DNA from: Bog-473 sp963817735
Lineage (GTDB): Bacteria > Actinomycetota > Acidimicrobiia > Acidimicrobiales > RAAP-2
Assembly (NCBI GenBank): GCA_963817735.1
Contig: CAWFPP010000014.1
Coordinates: forward strand, 248,001-312,000
Length of the DNA stretch: 64,000 nucleotides
Reading direction: 5' to 3'
Shown in pieces: positions 36,701 to 45,291 of this stretch. The position numbers were made by a program, and so were the translations under genes. How positions within the stretch are numbered: position 1 is the stretch's first letter; the number at the start of each line of letters is the position of its first letter. The notes beneath the pieces were generated by a model. It was not told the origin of the DNA and searched no databases. It was given only the letters and a program-made list of their open reading frames with translations.

Positions 36701-37501
36701 GTGGGCGCAACTGCGGCACGACCTGAAGCGGTAGGCGCCGGACACCCGGCCGGGGGGCGGGACGGCATTGTCCGGCACCTCGGGGCCGACGACCGCTCGT
36801 CGACCCGGGTCCGCCTCGTGGACGGGGCGCTCAGCTGCCTTGGTCGCCAGGGCATCGCCAAGACGACCGTCGACGACATCGCCCGGGCCGCCGGTCTCTC
36901 CCGTGCGACCGCTTACAGGATTTTCCCGCGCGGCAAGGAGGGCATCCTCGCCGCCGTGGTCGAGACGGAGGTGGCCCGGCTCTTCTCGTCGTTGGCCGTG
37001 GTCATGGGCGAGGCCGGGGATCTCGAGGACGTGCTCGTGGCGGGCATGGTCGAGACGGCCCGCTGGCTGCGCGGCCACGAGTCGCTGACCTACCTCCTGG
37101 AGCACGAGCCCGGCGCCGTGCTGCCGTTCCTGACGTTCGGGGGCTTCGACCAGGTCATGCGGGTCGCCAGCGACCTCGCCGCTCCGTTCTTCGCCCGCTG
37201 GCTCGAGCCCGAGCAGTCGACGAGGGCCGCCGAGTGGGCCGTGCGCATCGTGATGGCCTACTGCTCGGCCCCCTCTCCGCACGCCGACCTGGCGGACCCG
37301 GCCGACACCCGGGCGCTCGTACGGATGTTCGTGCTGCCGGGCATCCTCGCCCTGCGGCTCGAGACGCTCGAGACGCTCGAGACGCTCGAGACGTCGGGCA
37401 CGACACCGGCCGCCACGCTCACTTCGAGTTCGACTTCCACTTCAACCATCAACCAAGCACGCGGTACCACCAGACCAACCACCAAGGGGGCGGCACAATG
37501 A
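36701..37501 (+). CDS. TetR-family transcriptional regulator
   Basis: A 266-residue regulator with a disordered N terminus, the TetR helix-turn-helix (residues about 45-85: GIAKTTVDDIARAAGLSRATAYRIFP) and a helical ligand domain. The C-terminal 45 residues are an odd extension: LETLETLETLET, coded by a 9-bp tandem repeat (GAGACGCTC, 37361-37390), then a Thr/Ser-rich tail whose stop overlaps the next ATG (ATGA). The core probably ends near residue 220. It likely controls its own operon through the dyad in its promoter. Confidence 0.9.
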   Translation: MGATAARPEAVGAGHPAGGRDGIVRHLGADDRSSTRVRLVDGALSCLGRQGIAKTTVDDIARAAGLSRATAYRIFPRGKEGILAAVVETEVARLFSSLAVVMGEAGDLEDVLVAGMVETARWLRGHESLTYLLEHEPGAVLPFLTFGGFDQVMRVASDLAAPFFARWLEPEQSTRAAEWAVRIVMAYCSAPSPHADLADPADTRALVRMFVLPGILALRLETLETLETLETSGTTPAATLTSSSTSTSTINQARGTTRPTTKGAAQ

Positions 37502-38658
37502 CCACACTCGACGAGAACACGACCGAGGAGCTCCGGTCCAACCTGGACCTGATAGGGCGCGAGGACATCCACGACCTCGAGGCGGTGATGAGCGTCGTCG
37601 GCAAGTACGACGTGGAGGGCTTCCACCGCGTGCCCGACAACTGTCCGGCCGAGTTCACCTGGGACTACGAAAAGGGCGCCAAGCCCCAGCTCGACAAGCT
37701 CTACGAGAAGGCCAAGAAGGCCCAGTGGAACGGGCAGACCGACCTCGACTGGTCGATCGAGGTCGACCAGGAGCGGGTGGTCATCGCCAACGCCGAGGCC
37801 AACCCGGCGCAGGCGCAGTGGGACGAGGCCACCCTGGCCGGCACCGTGCTGGCCACGTGGGACGAGAAGCGTTTCATTGAGTTCGGCATGCAGAACCAGA
37901 ACTGGCTCCTGTCGCAGTTCATGCACGGAGAGCAGGGTGCACTGCTCTGCACGGCCAAGATCGTCGAGACGGTCCCGTGGATCGACGCCAAGTACTACGC
38001 GGCCACGCAGGTCATGGACGAGGCCCGTCACGTCGAGGTCTTCTCCAAGTATCTCGACGAGAAGCTCTCGGGGCACTATCCGATGAACGCGCACCTCGGG
38101 ATGCTCCTCGACGACATCGTCGCGGACTCCCGCTGGGACATGACCTACCTCGGCATGCAGATCATGGTCGAGGGCCTGGCCCTGGCCGCCTTCGGCTTCA
38201 TCCACGCCATGACGACGGAGCCGCTGCTCAAGAAACTGCTGCGCTACGTCATGGCCGACGAGGCCCGCCACGTGGCCTTCGGCGTGCTCAGTCTGCAGGA
38301 GTACTACAAGGAGCTCAACGCGGCCGAGCTCAGGGAGCGCCAGGAGTTCGCCTTCGAGGCGGCCATTCGCATGAAGGACCGCATGGCCATGCAAGAGGTG
38401 TGGGAGCGCATGGAGGTGCCCACCGCCGACGTGGTCAAGATCATGCAGGCCGCGCCGGAGCGCGACGACTTCCAGATCCTGCTCTTCTCCAAGATCGTGC
38501 CGAACCTCAAGAAGCTGGGTCTGCTCGATGCGGCCGACGGCTGGCTCCGCACCAAGTTCACCGAAATGGGAGCGATCGCGTTCGAGAATCTGACCGACTC
38601 CACGGAGGAGGAGGACGCCTTCGCCGACGGCTCGCCGGCCGAGCGCAACGTCGCCTGA
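37498..38658 (+). CDS. Ferritin-like diiron protein, probable oxygenase-type enzyme
   Basis: A 386-residue protein of the ferritin-like superfamily. A full set of diiron ligands can be placed on a four-helix core: E145 (MHGEQGALL), E175 and H178 (MDEARHVEV), E225 (IMVEGLALA), E255 and H258 (ADEARHVAF). The two DEARH motifs match R2-like, desaturase-like and AurF-like carboxylate-bridged enzymes rather than storage ferritins. The reaction is unknown; oxidation of a fatty-acid or aromatic substrate is a guess. It is coupled to the upstream TetR gene, so the regulator's ligand may be its substrate or product. Confidence 0.85.
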   Translation: MTTLDENTTEELRSNLDLIGREDIHDLEAVMSVVGKYDVEGFHRVPDNCPAEFTWDYEKGAKPQLDKLYEKAKKAQWNGQTDLDWSIEVDQERVVIANAEANPAQAQWDEATLAGTVLATWDEKRFIEFGMQNQNWLLSQFMHGEQGALLCTAKIVETVPWIDAKYYAATQVMDEARHVEVFSKYLDEKLSGHYPMNAHLGMLLDDIVADSRWDMTYLGMQIMVEGLALAAFGFIHAMTTEPLLKKLLRYVMADEARHVAFGVLSLQEYYKELNAAELRERQEFAFEAAIRMKDRMAMQEVWERMEVPTADVVKIMQAAPERDDFQILLFSKIVPNLKKLGLLDAADGWLRTKFTEMGAIAFENLTDSTEEEDAFADGSPAERNVA

Positions 38659-38684
38659 GCGCCCTCGGCGCCGCGCATCGCTGG

Positions 38685-38699
38685 TAGCGTGAAGGGGCG
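38685..38699 (+). promoter_or_regulatory. -10 box (TAGCGT) before dapA
   Basis: TAGCGT at 38685-38690, nine bases before the ATG; the spacer also carries AGGGG, so a very short leader with a partial ribosome binding site is possible. Confidence 0.45.
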
Positions 38700-39632
38700 A
38701 TGAGCCCCGCACAGCAGGACCCGCCCCGTTTCGGGCGCGTGGTCACGGCCATGGTGACGCCGTTCGACGAGGACGGCGAGCTGGACCTCCCCGCCGCAGT
38801 CGATCTGGCCCGCTGGCTGGCCGGGCACGGCAGCGATGGGCTCGTGCTCAGCGGCTCCACCGGCGAGAGCTCCGTGCTCGCCGATGACGAGAAGGTTGCG
38901 CTCTGGCGCGCCGTGGCCGAGGCCGTGACCATCCCGGTCGTCGCCGGCACCGGCTCGAACGACACCGCCCACTCCGTCGCCATGACCAAGCAGGCGACGC
39001 AATGCGGCGTCGACGGCATCCTCCTCGTGACCCCGTACTACAACCGGCCTTCCCAGGCGGGCATCTTCGAGCACTTCCGGACCGTGGCGGAGGCCGCCGG
39101 CGAACTGCCCGTCGCGCTCTACGACATCCCCGTCCGGAGCGGACGACGCATTGCCACGCCGACCATGCTGCGCCTGGCCCGTGAGGTGCCCAACATCGTG
39201 GCGCTCAAGGACGCGGCGGCCGACCCGGCCGGGACAGCGCACTTGGCGGCGCAGGTGCCCGCCGGCTTCGAGATCTACAGCGGTGATGACATCATGACCC
39301 TGCCTCTGATGGCCGTCGGCGCGGTCGGCGTCATCAGCGTCGCCGCCCACTGGATAGGCCCGCAGTTCCGCCGGGTGGTCGACGCCTTCCTGGCGGGCGA
39401 CCTCGCCACCGCCATCGCCGGCAACGCCGAGCTGCTCGACTCCTTCGACTTCGAGTCATCGCCCGACTTCCCCAACCCTTTGCCGGCCAAGGCGATGCTG
39501 CGTGCCATCGGCCTGCGCGTCGGCCAGTGCCGCCTGCCCATGGGAACCGCCACCCCGGAGCTCGACGTACAGGCGCAGAAGATCCTGGCCGCTGTCGGGC
39601 CACCTGCGGTCACGGTCGCCCCGCTTGGCTGA
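38700..39632 (+). CDS. dapA: 4-hydroxy-tetrahydrodipicolinate synthase
   Basis: A 310-residue DapA condensing pyruvate with aspartate semialdehyde. Schiff-base Lys170 is in NIVALKDAAAD; the proton-relay tyrosines appear in TPYYNRPSQ and ALYDIPVRSG; the pyruvate-binding SGSTGESS loop is intact. ATG at 38700. The next gene, rnj, begins with a TTG inside its last codons. The dapA-rnj pairing is common in actinobacteria. Confidence 0.96.
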   Translation: MSPAQQDPPRFGRVVTAMVTPFDEDGELDLPAAVDLARWLAGHGSDGLVLSGSTGESSVLADDEKVALWRAVAEAVTIPVVAGTGSNDTAHSVAMTKQATQCGVDGILLVTPYYNRPSQAGIFEHFRTVAEAAGELPVALYDIPVRSGRRIATPTMLRLAREVPNIVALKDAAADPAGTAHLAAQVPAGFEIYSGDDIMTLPLMAVGAVGVISVAAHWIGPQFRRVVDAFLAGDLATAIAGNAELLDSFDFESSPDFPNPLPAKAMLRAIGLRVGQCRLPMGTATPELDVQAQKILAAVGPPAVTVAPLG

Positions 39633-41304
39633 GCGCGGCAACAAGCCGAAGCCGGTCCGGGTCGTCTTCCTGGGCGGGCTCGGCGAGATCGGACGCAACT
39701 GCGCCTGCGTCGAGGTCGACGGCCGCATCGTCATCCTCGACTGCGGCATCATGTTCCCCGATCCGGACATGCCGGGCATCGACCTGGTCCTGCCCGAGTT
39801 CACCTACCTGTACGACCGCAAGGACCGTGTGGACGGGATCGTCCTCACCCACGGTCACGAGGACCACACGGGCGGGCTGGCCTACCTGCTGCGCGAGGTC
39901 CAAGCGCCGATCTACGGCTCCGAGCTGACCGTCGGCCTGGCCCGCAACCGCGTCGACGAGGCCGGGCTGGCCGGCCACACCGAGTTCATCACGGTGGCGG
40001 ACGGCGAACGCCTGAAGATCGGCGCCTGCGATGTCGAGTTCATCCCGGTGACGCACTCGGTGCCCGAGGCCATGGCCATCGCGTTCCACACGCCCCAAGG
40101 CGTGATCCTCCACTCGGGCGACTTCAAACTCGACCTGCAGCCGGTCGACGGCCGGCGCACCGACATGTCCCGCATGGGGGAGCTGGCCCGCACCGAGGGT
40201 GTCCGCCTCCTCTTGTCGGACTCCACCAACGCGGAGGAGCCCGGCTTTACCGAATCGGAATCGACGGTGGGCGTGACACTGCGCCGGGTCTTCGCTGCGC
40301 ATGCTGGCAAGCGCATCATCGTGGCCTGCTTCGCCAGCCATATGCACCGCGTGCAACAGATCATCGACGCGGCCGTGGCGAACGGCCGCAAGGTCGCCAC
40401 CCTGGGCCGCTCCATGGGGAAGAACGTCGAGCTGGGCGGGCGCCTCGGCATCATCAGCATTCCCGACGGCGTGCAGATCGACATCGAGGCGGTGGACAGC
40501 GTGCCGCCCGGTGAGATGTGCGTGATCTCGACGGGCTCGCAGGGCGAGCCGATGTCGGCGCTGTCGCTCATGGCCACGGGGCAGAACAAGTGGCTGAAGA
40601 TCACCGAGGACGACGTCGTCGTCATCAGCGCCCACCCGATTCCCGGCAACGAGTGGTCGGTGGGCCAGGTGATCGACGACCTGCACCGCCGTGGCGCCGA
40701 GGTCGTCCACTCGGGTGCGGAGGCCGTGCACGTCAGTGGTCACGCCCGCCAGGGGGAGCTGCGCACACTGATCTCGGTCACCGAGCCGGAATGCTTCGTG
40801 CCGGTCCATGGCGAGTTCCGCCACATGGTGCACCACGCCCGCCTGGCTCTGTCGATGGGTCTGGATCCCGCCAAGGTCCTCCTCTGCGAGGACGGCGACG
40901 TGATTCAGCTCGATGCCAAGGGCATCTCCCGCGACGGCAAGGTCCCCGGTGGCTACGTCTACGTGGACGGCACGGTGGGTGACCTCGAGCACGGCGTGTT
41001 GCGCGACCGCAAGAAGCTGGCCGAGGAAGGCGTCGTCATGGCCGTGGTCACGGTCGACCGCCAGCAGAGCAAGCTCAGCTGTCCGCCGGTCATCGAGACC
41101 AGGGGCTGGGTCTACGCCCCCGAGGCAGAAGAGTTGTTGGGGGAGGCGAGCGAGGTCGTGGCCGATGCGGTGACGCAGGCCCTGCGGGACGGGGCTCACG
41201 ACATCGAGGTGCTCAGCCGCCACACCCGCAAGGCCCTGGGCAAGTTCGTCGGAGAGCGCACCAAGCGGCGCCCGATGATCGTGCCCGTCGTCCTCATGGT
41301 CTGA
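39625..41304 (+). CDS. rnj: Ribonuclease J
   Basis: A 559-residue metallo-beta-lactamase/beta-CASP nuclease with 5'-3' exo- and endonuclease activity on RNA. Residues 76-81 form THGHEDH; other metal ligands lie in VEFIPVTHSVPEA and ILHSGDFKLD. The beta-CASP part has SDSTNAEEPG and SASHMHR-like FASHMHRVQQI, with VISAHPIPGNEW near the end and a C-terminal domain. The start is TTG at 39625, overlapping dapA by eight bases; the longer frame is a dapA shadow. Confidence 0.96.
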   Translation: MAERGNKPKPVRVVFLGGLGEIGRNCACVEVDGRIVILDCGIMFPDPDMPGIDLVLPEFTYLYDRKDRVDGIVLTHGHEDHTGGLAYLLREVQAPIYGSELTVGLARNRVDEAGLAGHTEFITVADGERLKIGACDVEFIPVTHSVPEAMAIAFHTPQGVILHSGDFKLDLQPVDGRRTDMSRMGELARTEGVRLLLSDSTNAEEPGFTESESTVGVTLRRVFAAHAGKRIIVACFASHMHRVQQIIDAAVANGRKVATLGRSMGKNVELGGRLGIISIPDGVQIDIEAVDSVPPGEMCVISTGSQGEPMSALSLMATGQNKWLKITEDDVVVISAHPIPGNEWSVGQVIDDLHRRGAEVVHSGAEAVHVSGHARQGELRTLISVTEPECFVPVHGEFRHMVHHARLALSMGLDPAKVLLCEDGDVIQLDAKGISRDGKVPGGYVYVDGTVGDLEHGVLRDRKKLAEEGVVMAVVTVDRQQSKLSCPPVIETRGWVYAPEAEELLGEASEVVADAVTQALRDGAHDIEVLSRHTRKALGKFVGERTKRRPMIVPVVLMV

Positions 41305-41367
41305 GAACGGTCGTCCTGGCGGGCCGGCGGGAACGGCTCTCTCGCCCCCGAGCCCCGAGCCCCGGCC

Positions 41368-42111
41368 TCAGGTCTCGCTCTCGACCTGGGTCCACGCCGG
41401 GTTCGATCGACTCGACCATTGGCTGACCCCGGCGATGACGACCACGATGGCCAAGGCGAAGATCAACGGGCCCGCCACCTGCACGTGGAGGATGAACGCC
41501 GCGCCCACCAATGCACCCAGGAACATGGCGGCGACCGAGATCAGGCGGCGGCCCGACTTGGAGCCCTTGCCGCCACCGAGGGCGCTGTCGGCGCCGATCC
41601 CCACGACCGTCAGGGTCAGGACGGTGGTGGTCAGGTCGGGAACGGCCAAGCGTCGCACGCTGGCGTTCTGCACGCCCATGGACATCGCCAGCACGACGAT
41701 CAGGGCGTAGCGCACGCCCGCGCCGAAGGGGTGCGCACCCACCGCGGCCAGAATCACCGAGGCGGTGAGGAGCAACGATTGGGCGCCGGTGGCCACCGCG
41801 ACGTGATGCCCGCGGTGATGGCCGAAGTGGCGGCCGATCCGGCCGCCGAGGACCGACCCCAGCCCGAACGCGGCCAGCGCCACCAACGACGCCGCGATGG
41901 AGAAGCCCGCCGCGCCCGCGACGGCGAAGCCGAGGAAGACGACGTTGCCGGTCATGTTGGCCACGAAGACGTGTCCCAGGAGGAGGTAGCTGAAGGCATC
42001 GACGAGCCCGGTCACGACGGTCATGGCGACCAGGAGTGGCGGCAGGGGACCGAAGCGGTCCGTACGGCCGGGAGCCAGCGTCTCGCGGACCTCGGTCAGG
42101 AAGGTGTGCAT
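41368..42111 (-). CDS. DUF1275 (YoaK-type) membrane protein
   Basis: A 247-residue protein with about six membrane segments. Family blocks VTGLVDAFSYLLLGHVFVANMTGNVVFLG and VLAMSMGVQNASVRRLAVPDLTTTVLT place it in DUF1275, whose function is unknown though distant similarity to transporters is discussed. ATG at 42109-42111 has AAAGGAG ten bases upstream and is used in place of the longer frame. It converges on rnj and is divergent from an LLM gene. Confidence 0.9.
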   Translation of the reverse strand: MHTFLTEVRETLAPGRTDRFGPLPPLLVAMTVVTGLVDAFSYLLLGHVFVANMTGNVVFLGFAVAGAAGFSIAASLVALAAFGLGSVLGGRIGRHFGHHRGHHVAVATGAQSLLLTASVILAAVGAHPFGAGVRYALIVVLAMSMGVQNASVRRLAVPDLTTTVLTLTVVGIGADSALGGGKGSKSGRRLISVAAMFLGALVGAAFILHVQVAGPLIFALAIVVVIAGVSQWSSRSNPAWTQVESET

Positions 42112-42233
42112 GTCCAGTGCGCTCCTTTCGGTTGCCCGGGGCGAACTTACGCCCCGCACCGAATCGGAGCGACGGGCAACTGAGGCACCCCGCCGGCACC
42201 CGCGCACCCCTGAGGGGACCAAGCCCGGAACAG

Positions 42234-42247
42234 TAGGGTGCACCGCC
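42234..42247 (+). promoter_or_regulatory. -10 box (TAGGGT) before the second LLM gene
   Basis: TAGGGT at 42234-42239 and an eight-base spacer to the ATG, the same arrangement as the other LLM gene at 4972. Confidence 0.5.
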
Positions 42248-43156
42248 ATGAACTACTGGGTGACCTATCCGATGACGACGCACCCCTACAACCCCGAATT
42301 CACGACCAAGGCCGGGTTGACCCGCTTCTGCCAGGTCGCCGAGAAGGCTGGATTCGCAGGCGTCGGCTTCACCGACCACCCCGCCCCTACGGACCGGTGG
42401 CTCAACGCCGGTGGCCACGACGCCCTCGACCCGTTCGCCGCCCTCGCGTTCTGCGCCGCCGTGACGGACACGATGCGCCTGATCCCGAACATCCTCGTGC
42501 TGCCGTACCGCAACCCCTTCGTGGTGGCCAAGGCGGCGGCGACCCTCGACGCCCTTTCGGGCGGGCGCTTCACGCTCGCCGTGGCCACCGGCTACATGCG
42601 CGGGGAGTACAAGGCGCTGGGGGTCGACTTCGAGGAGCGCAACGCACGCTTCGACGAGGCCATCGAGGTGATCCGCGGCATCTGGAGCGTTGACGACTTC
42701 GCCTACGAGGGCGTGACGTTCAGCGCCAAGGGACAGACGGCGAACCCCAAGCCCAGCCCGCATCCGCCCATCTGGATCGGCGGCAACAGCCGCATGTCGC
42801 GGCGCCGCGTCGCCCGCTACGGCGACGGCTGGAGCCCCTTCCCGGCGCCGAAGGTCCTGTCCACCACCGCCAAGACGCCGCCCCTCGAGTCGGTGGACGA
42901 CCTCCGCCCCATGCTCCACGAGCTGCGGGGCTTCATGGAGGAAGCAGGCCGCGACCCGGCCAGCATCGACATCAGCTTCGGCACCGGCGCCGGTGGCGAC
43001 CCGGGCCAGGACACCTTCAATGCCGACGCCCGGCTGGCGGCCGACGAGGAGCTGACCGCGCTGGGCGTCACCTGGTCCGGGGCCGGCGTGCCCGGGGACT
43101 CGTTGGCTCATGCGCTCGAGTCCCTGCAGCGATTCGGCGAGGCCGTCATCCGCTGA
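42248..43156 (+). CDS. LLM-class (luciferase-like) oxidoreductase
   Basis: A 302-residue luciferase-like TIM-barrel enzyme, of the TIGR03619-like group often F420-dependent in actinobacteria. Seen are FAGVGFTDHPAPTDRWLN, LIPNILVLPYRNPFVVAKAAATLD, GGRFTLAVATGYMRGEYKAL and PPIWIGGNSRMSRRRVARYGDGW. It is only distantly like the LLM protein at 4986. Substrate unknown. Transcribed alone from a divergent intergenic region of about 136 bp. Confidence 0.92.
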   Translation: MNYWVTYPMTTHPYNPEFTTKAGLTRFCQVAEKAGFAGVGFTDHPAPTDRWLNAGGHDALDPFAALAFCAAVTDTMRLIPNILVLPYRNPFVVAKAAATLDALSGGRFTLAVATGYMRGEYKALGVDFEERNARFDEAIEVIRGIWSVDDFAYEGVTFSAKGQTANPKPSPHPPIWIGGNSRMSRRRVARYGDGWSPFPAPKVLSTTAKTPPLESVDDLRPMLHELRGFMEEAGRDPASIDISFGTGAGGDPGQDTFNADARLAADEELTALGVTWSGAGVPGDSLAHALESLQRFGEAVIR

Positions 43157-43198
43157 CCCACCGCAGCCCCGGCCCCGGCCCCGAGCTGCTCCCCGCCC

Positions 43199-43204
43199 TA
43201 TATT
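43199..43204 (+). promoter_or_regulatory. -10 candidate (TATATT) before the membrane protein gene
   Basis: An AT-rich hexamer in GC-rich surroundings, 56 bases before the ATG of the gene at 43261, which also has its own GGGGAG ribosome binding site. No -35 seen. Confidence 0.4.
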
Positions 43205-43260
43205 GACGCCGTGCCGTCCTTCGTGACGGGCATAACGGGGGACCGGGGGAAGGGGAGCAC

Positions 43261-43998
43261 ATGCGTGACCGCACGTTCGAGCGCATCGGGGCACTGAGCG
43301 GTCTGGCGTTCTTCGTCCTGGCCGTGCTGTCGGGTTTCATCTATCCCCAGCAACCCCGGGTCGACTCCGCCCCGGCCAAGACGGTCGCCTGGGTCCACGA
43401 CCATCACGTGGCACTGCAGGCGGGCATGATCTTCGACTTCTTCGCCGCCGGCGCGCTCATCTGGTTCGCCGGCTACCTGTTCCGCGTGCTGCGCCGCGCC
43501 GAGGGCGACACCGCCTCCTTCGCGCCAATCGTGCTCGCGTCCGCCATCGGCGTCTCCATCACCACGGCCATCGCCGCACTTCCCACGGTCCTCCTCGCCT
43601 TCATGGACGCGCAGCCGGCCGGCCTCAACGATCTGTCACTGGTCCGCGCGCTCGGCGATCTGAACACGATCTTCTTCTCCGCCACGTCCGTCATGACTGC
43701 GGTCTTCCTGGTCGCCCTCGGCTGGGCCATGCTGCGCGGCGAACTGGCTATGGCGTGGCTCGGCTGGATCGCGCTCGTGGTCGCCGCGTTCAACTGCGTC
43801 GCCGTCTGGATCGGCGTCACCTTCAGCAGCTACCACGGTCACGCCTGGCTGATCATCGGCTGGGGCGCCTACGTCGGCTTCCTCGTCGTGATGCTCATCA
43901 CCAGCGTGGCCCTGCTGCGCCAATCCCGCATCGCCCCTTCACCGGCCGGCTCCGTCGCCGCCAGGCCGGCTCCTGCATCTGCCGCCTCTCTCACCTAG
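43261..43998 (+). CDS. Polytopic membrane protein, unknown function
   Basis: A 245-residue protein with about six or seven predicted membrane helices (for example LSGLAFFVLAVLSGFIYP, ALIWFAGYLFRVLRR, WLGWIALVVAAFNCVAVWIGV) and a short Pro/Ala-rich C-terminal tail. The layout recalls DUF4386-type proteins, but I do not recognise a diagnostic motif. A GGGGAG ribosome binding site precedes the ATG. Its TAG stop is 46 bases before the HNH gene. Confidence 0.75.
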   Translation: MRDRTFERIGALSGLAFFVLAVLSGFIYPQQPRVDSAPAKTVAWVHDHHVALQAGMIFDFFAAGALIWFAGYLFRVLRRAEGDTASFAPIVLASAIGVSITTAIAALPTVLLAFMDAQPAGLNDLSLVRALGDLNTIFFSATSVMTAVFLVALGWAMLRGELAMAWLGWIALVVAAFNCVAVWIGVTFSSYHGHAWLIIGWGAYVGFLVVMLITSVALLRQSRIAPSPAGSVAARPAPASAASLT

Positions 43999-44044
43999 CG
44001 CCTGACGCGCGCCAACCGGGGGCAACACGAGACCGTTCGCCCAT

Positions 44045-45271
44045 GTGGCAACCACCGCCCGAGGTTCCCGTTCGGCTCGTCCCGGCGGCGCCACGCCTGC
44101 CCGCCGGACCCGACCCCTCAGCCGGGACTTCGGCGGTGATCCCCGCTCCGCCGAATTGGCGAAGAGCATCGGGCAGCATCAGCGCGTCATCTCCGAGCAC
44201 GAGGGCGCCATGCTCGGCGACATCGCAGAGTTCGATCGGACAGAGGCGTGGCGGGGAGACGGGGCCCTGTCCATGCGCGACTGGCTCGTGGCGCGTTGTC
44301 ATGTCAGCCGGGCCCGGGCCCGCACGCTGGTCGACGCGGCGCAGAAGGTGAAGGATCTCCCGGCCCTCTCCAACGCCCTTTCCGACGGCCGCCTCACCCT
44401 CGATGTCTTCGCCCCGCTGGCCTCGGTCGCCACGCCCGAGACGGACACCGACCTGGCCAAAGCGGCGGAGCACTGGACGCCGAAGCAGGCCCGGCAGATG
44501 GTGGCCGAGGTCAAGGGTTCGACGGACGCGCAGGCGGCAGCTCAGTTCCGGCGCCGCTTCGTCCGCTTCGACGACGAGCGCTGCCTGCTCTGGGCCCAAC
44601 TGACCGGCGATGCATACGCCCTGGTCAAGTCGGCAATCCTCAGCCTCGCTCGCCGCCACGACCACCCCAGCGCCAGCGACCCCGACTACGTGCGCTTCGA
44701 GAGCCGGTGCGCCGACGCGCTGCGCGACGTCTGCATCGACCAGGGACGCACGAAGCCGGCGGGACGAGCCCCCGGCCGCGGCGGCGCCCGGACGACCATG
44801 GTCGTGCACACGGACCTCGAGCGCCTCCTCTACGGCGACGGTTACGGTCACGCCTCCATCGAAGGCGTCGGGCCGATCTCCGCCGAGGTGGCGCGCCGGC
44901 TGGCGTGCAGCGCGCAGATCACCCTGTCCTTCGACGGGCCCGATGGCAGCAGCCTCGACCAGAAGCAGCTGGAGCGCGACCCGAGCGAGGCCCAACGCAT
45001 CGAGATACGGCGTCGGGACAAGGGCTGCCGCTTTCCCGGTTGCGGCTGTAAGAACGTGACCGACGTCCATCACATCGTGTGGGCGTCCAAGCAGGGGCCC
45101 ACGGTCATGTCGAACCTTCTGACCCTGTGCGTTGCCCACCACAGCCGGGTGCACGAGCTCGGCTGGAAGTTGGACGGCGACGCGCAGGCCGAAGTGCGGT
45201 TCATCAGTCCGCACGGCCGGGTGTACGTCTCTTCGCCCGCGCCGACATGGCGCCGGCCGCCGCGCAAATGA
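44045..45271 (+). CDS. DUF222 / HNH endonuclease-domain protein
   Basis: A 408-residue protein with an N-terminal DUF222 helical region (ISEHEGAMLGDIAEFDRTEAW, MRDWLVARCHVSRARARTLV) and a C-terminal HNH nuclease domain: RRRDKGCRFPGCGCKN, VTDVHHIVWASKQG and LLTLCVAHHSRVHE provide the HNH core and zinc Cys residues. These proteins are strongly expanded in actinobacterial genomes and resemble the 13E12 repeat family of mycobacteria, possibly mobile. GTG at 44045 is the start; the first 35 residues are disordered. No flanking repeats were found. Confidence 0.9.
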   Translation: MATTARGSRSARPGGATPARRTRPLSRDFGGDPRSAELAKSIGQHQRVISEHEGAMLGDIAEFDRTEAWRGDGALSMRDWLVARCHVSRARARTLVDAAQKVKDLPALSNALSDGRLTLDVFAPLASVATPETDTDLAKAAEHWTPKQARQMVAEVKGSTDAQAAAQFRRRFVRFDDERCLLWAQLTGDAYALVKSAILSLARRHDHPSASDPDYVRFESRCADALRDVCIDQGRTKPAGRAPGRGGARTTMVVHTDLERLLYGDGYGHASIEGVGPISAEVARRLACSAQITLSFDGPDGSSLDQKQLERDPSEAQRIEIRRRDKGCRFPGCGCKNVTDVHHIVWASKQGPTVMSNLLTLCVAHHSRVHELGWKLDGDAQAEVRFISPHGRVYVSSPAPTWRRPPRK

Positions 45272-45291
45272 GCGCGTGAAGTCCCGAAGCG

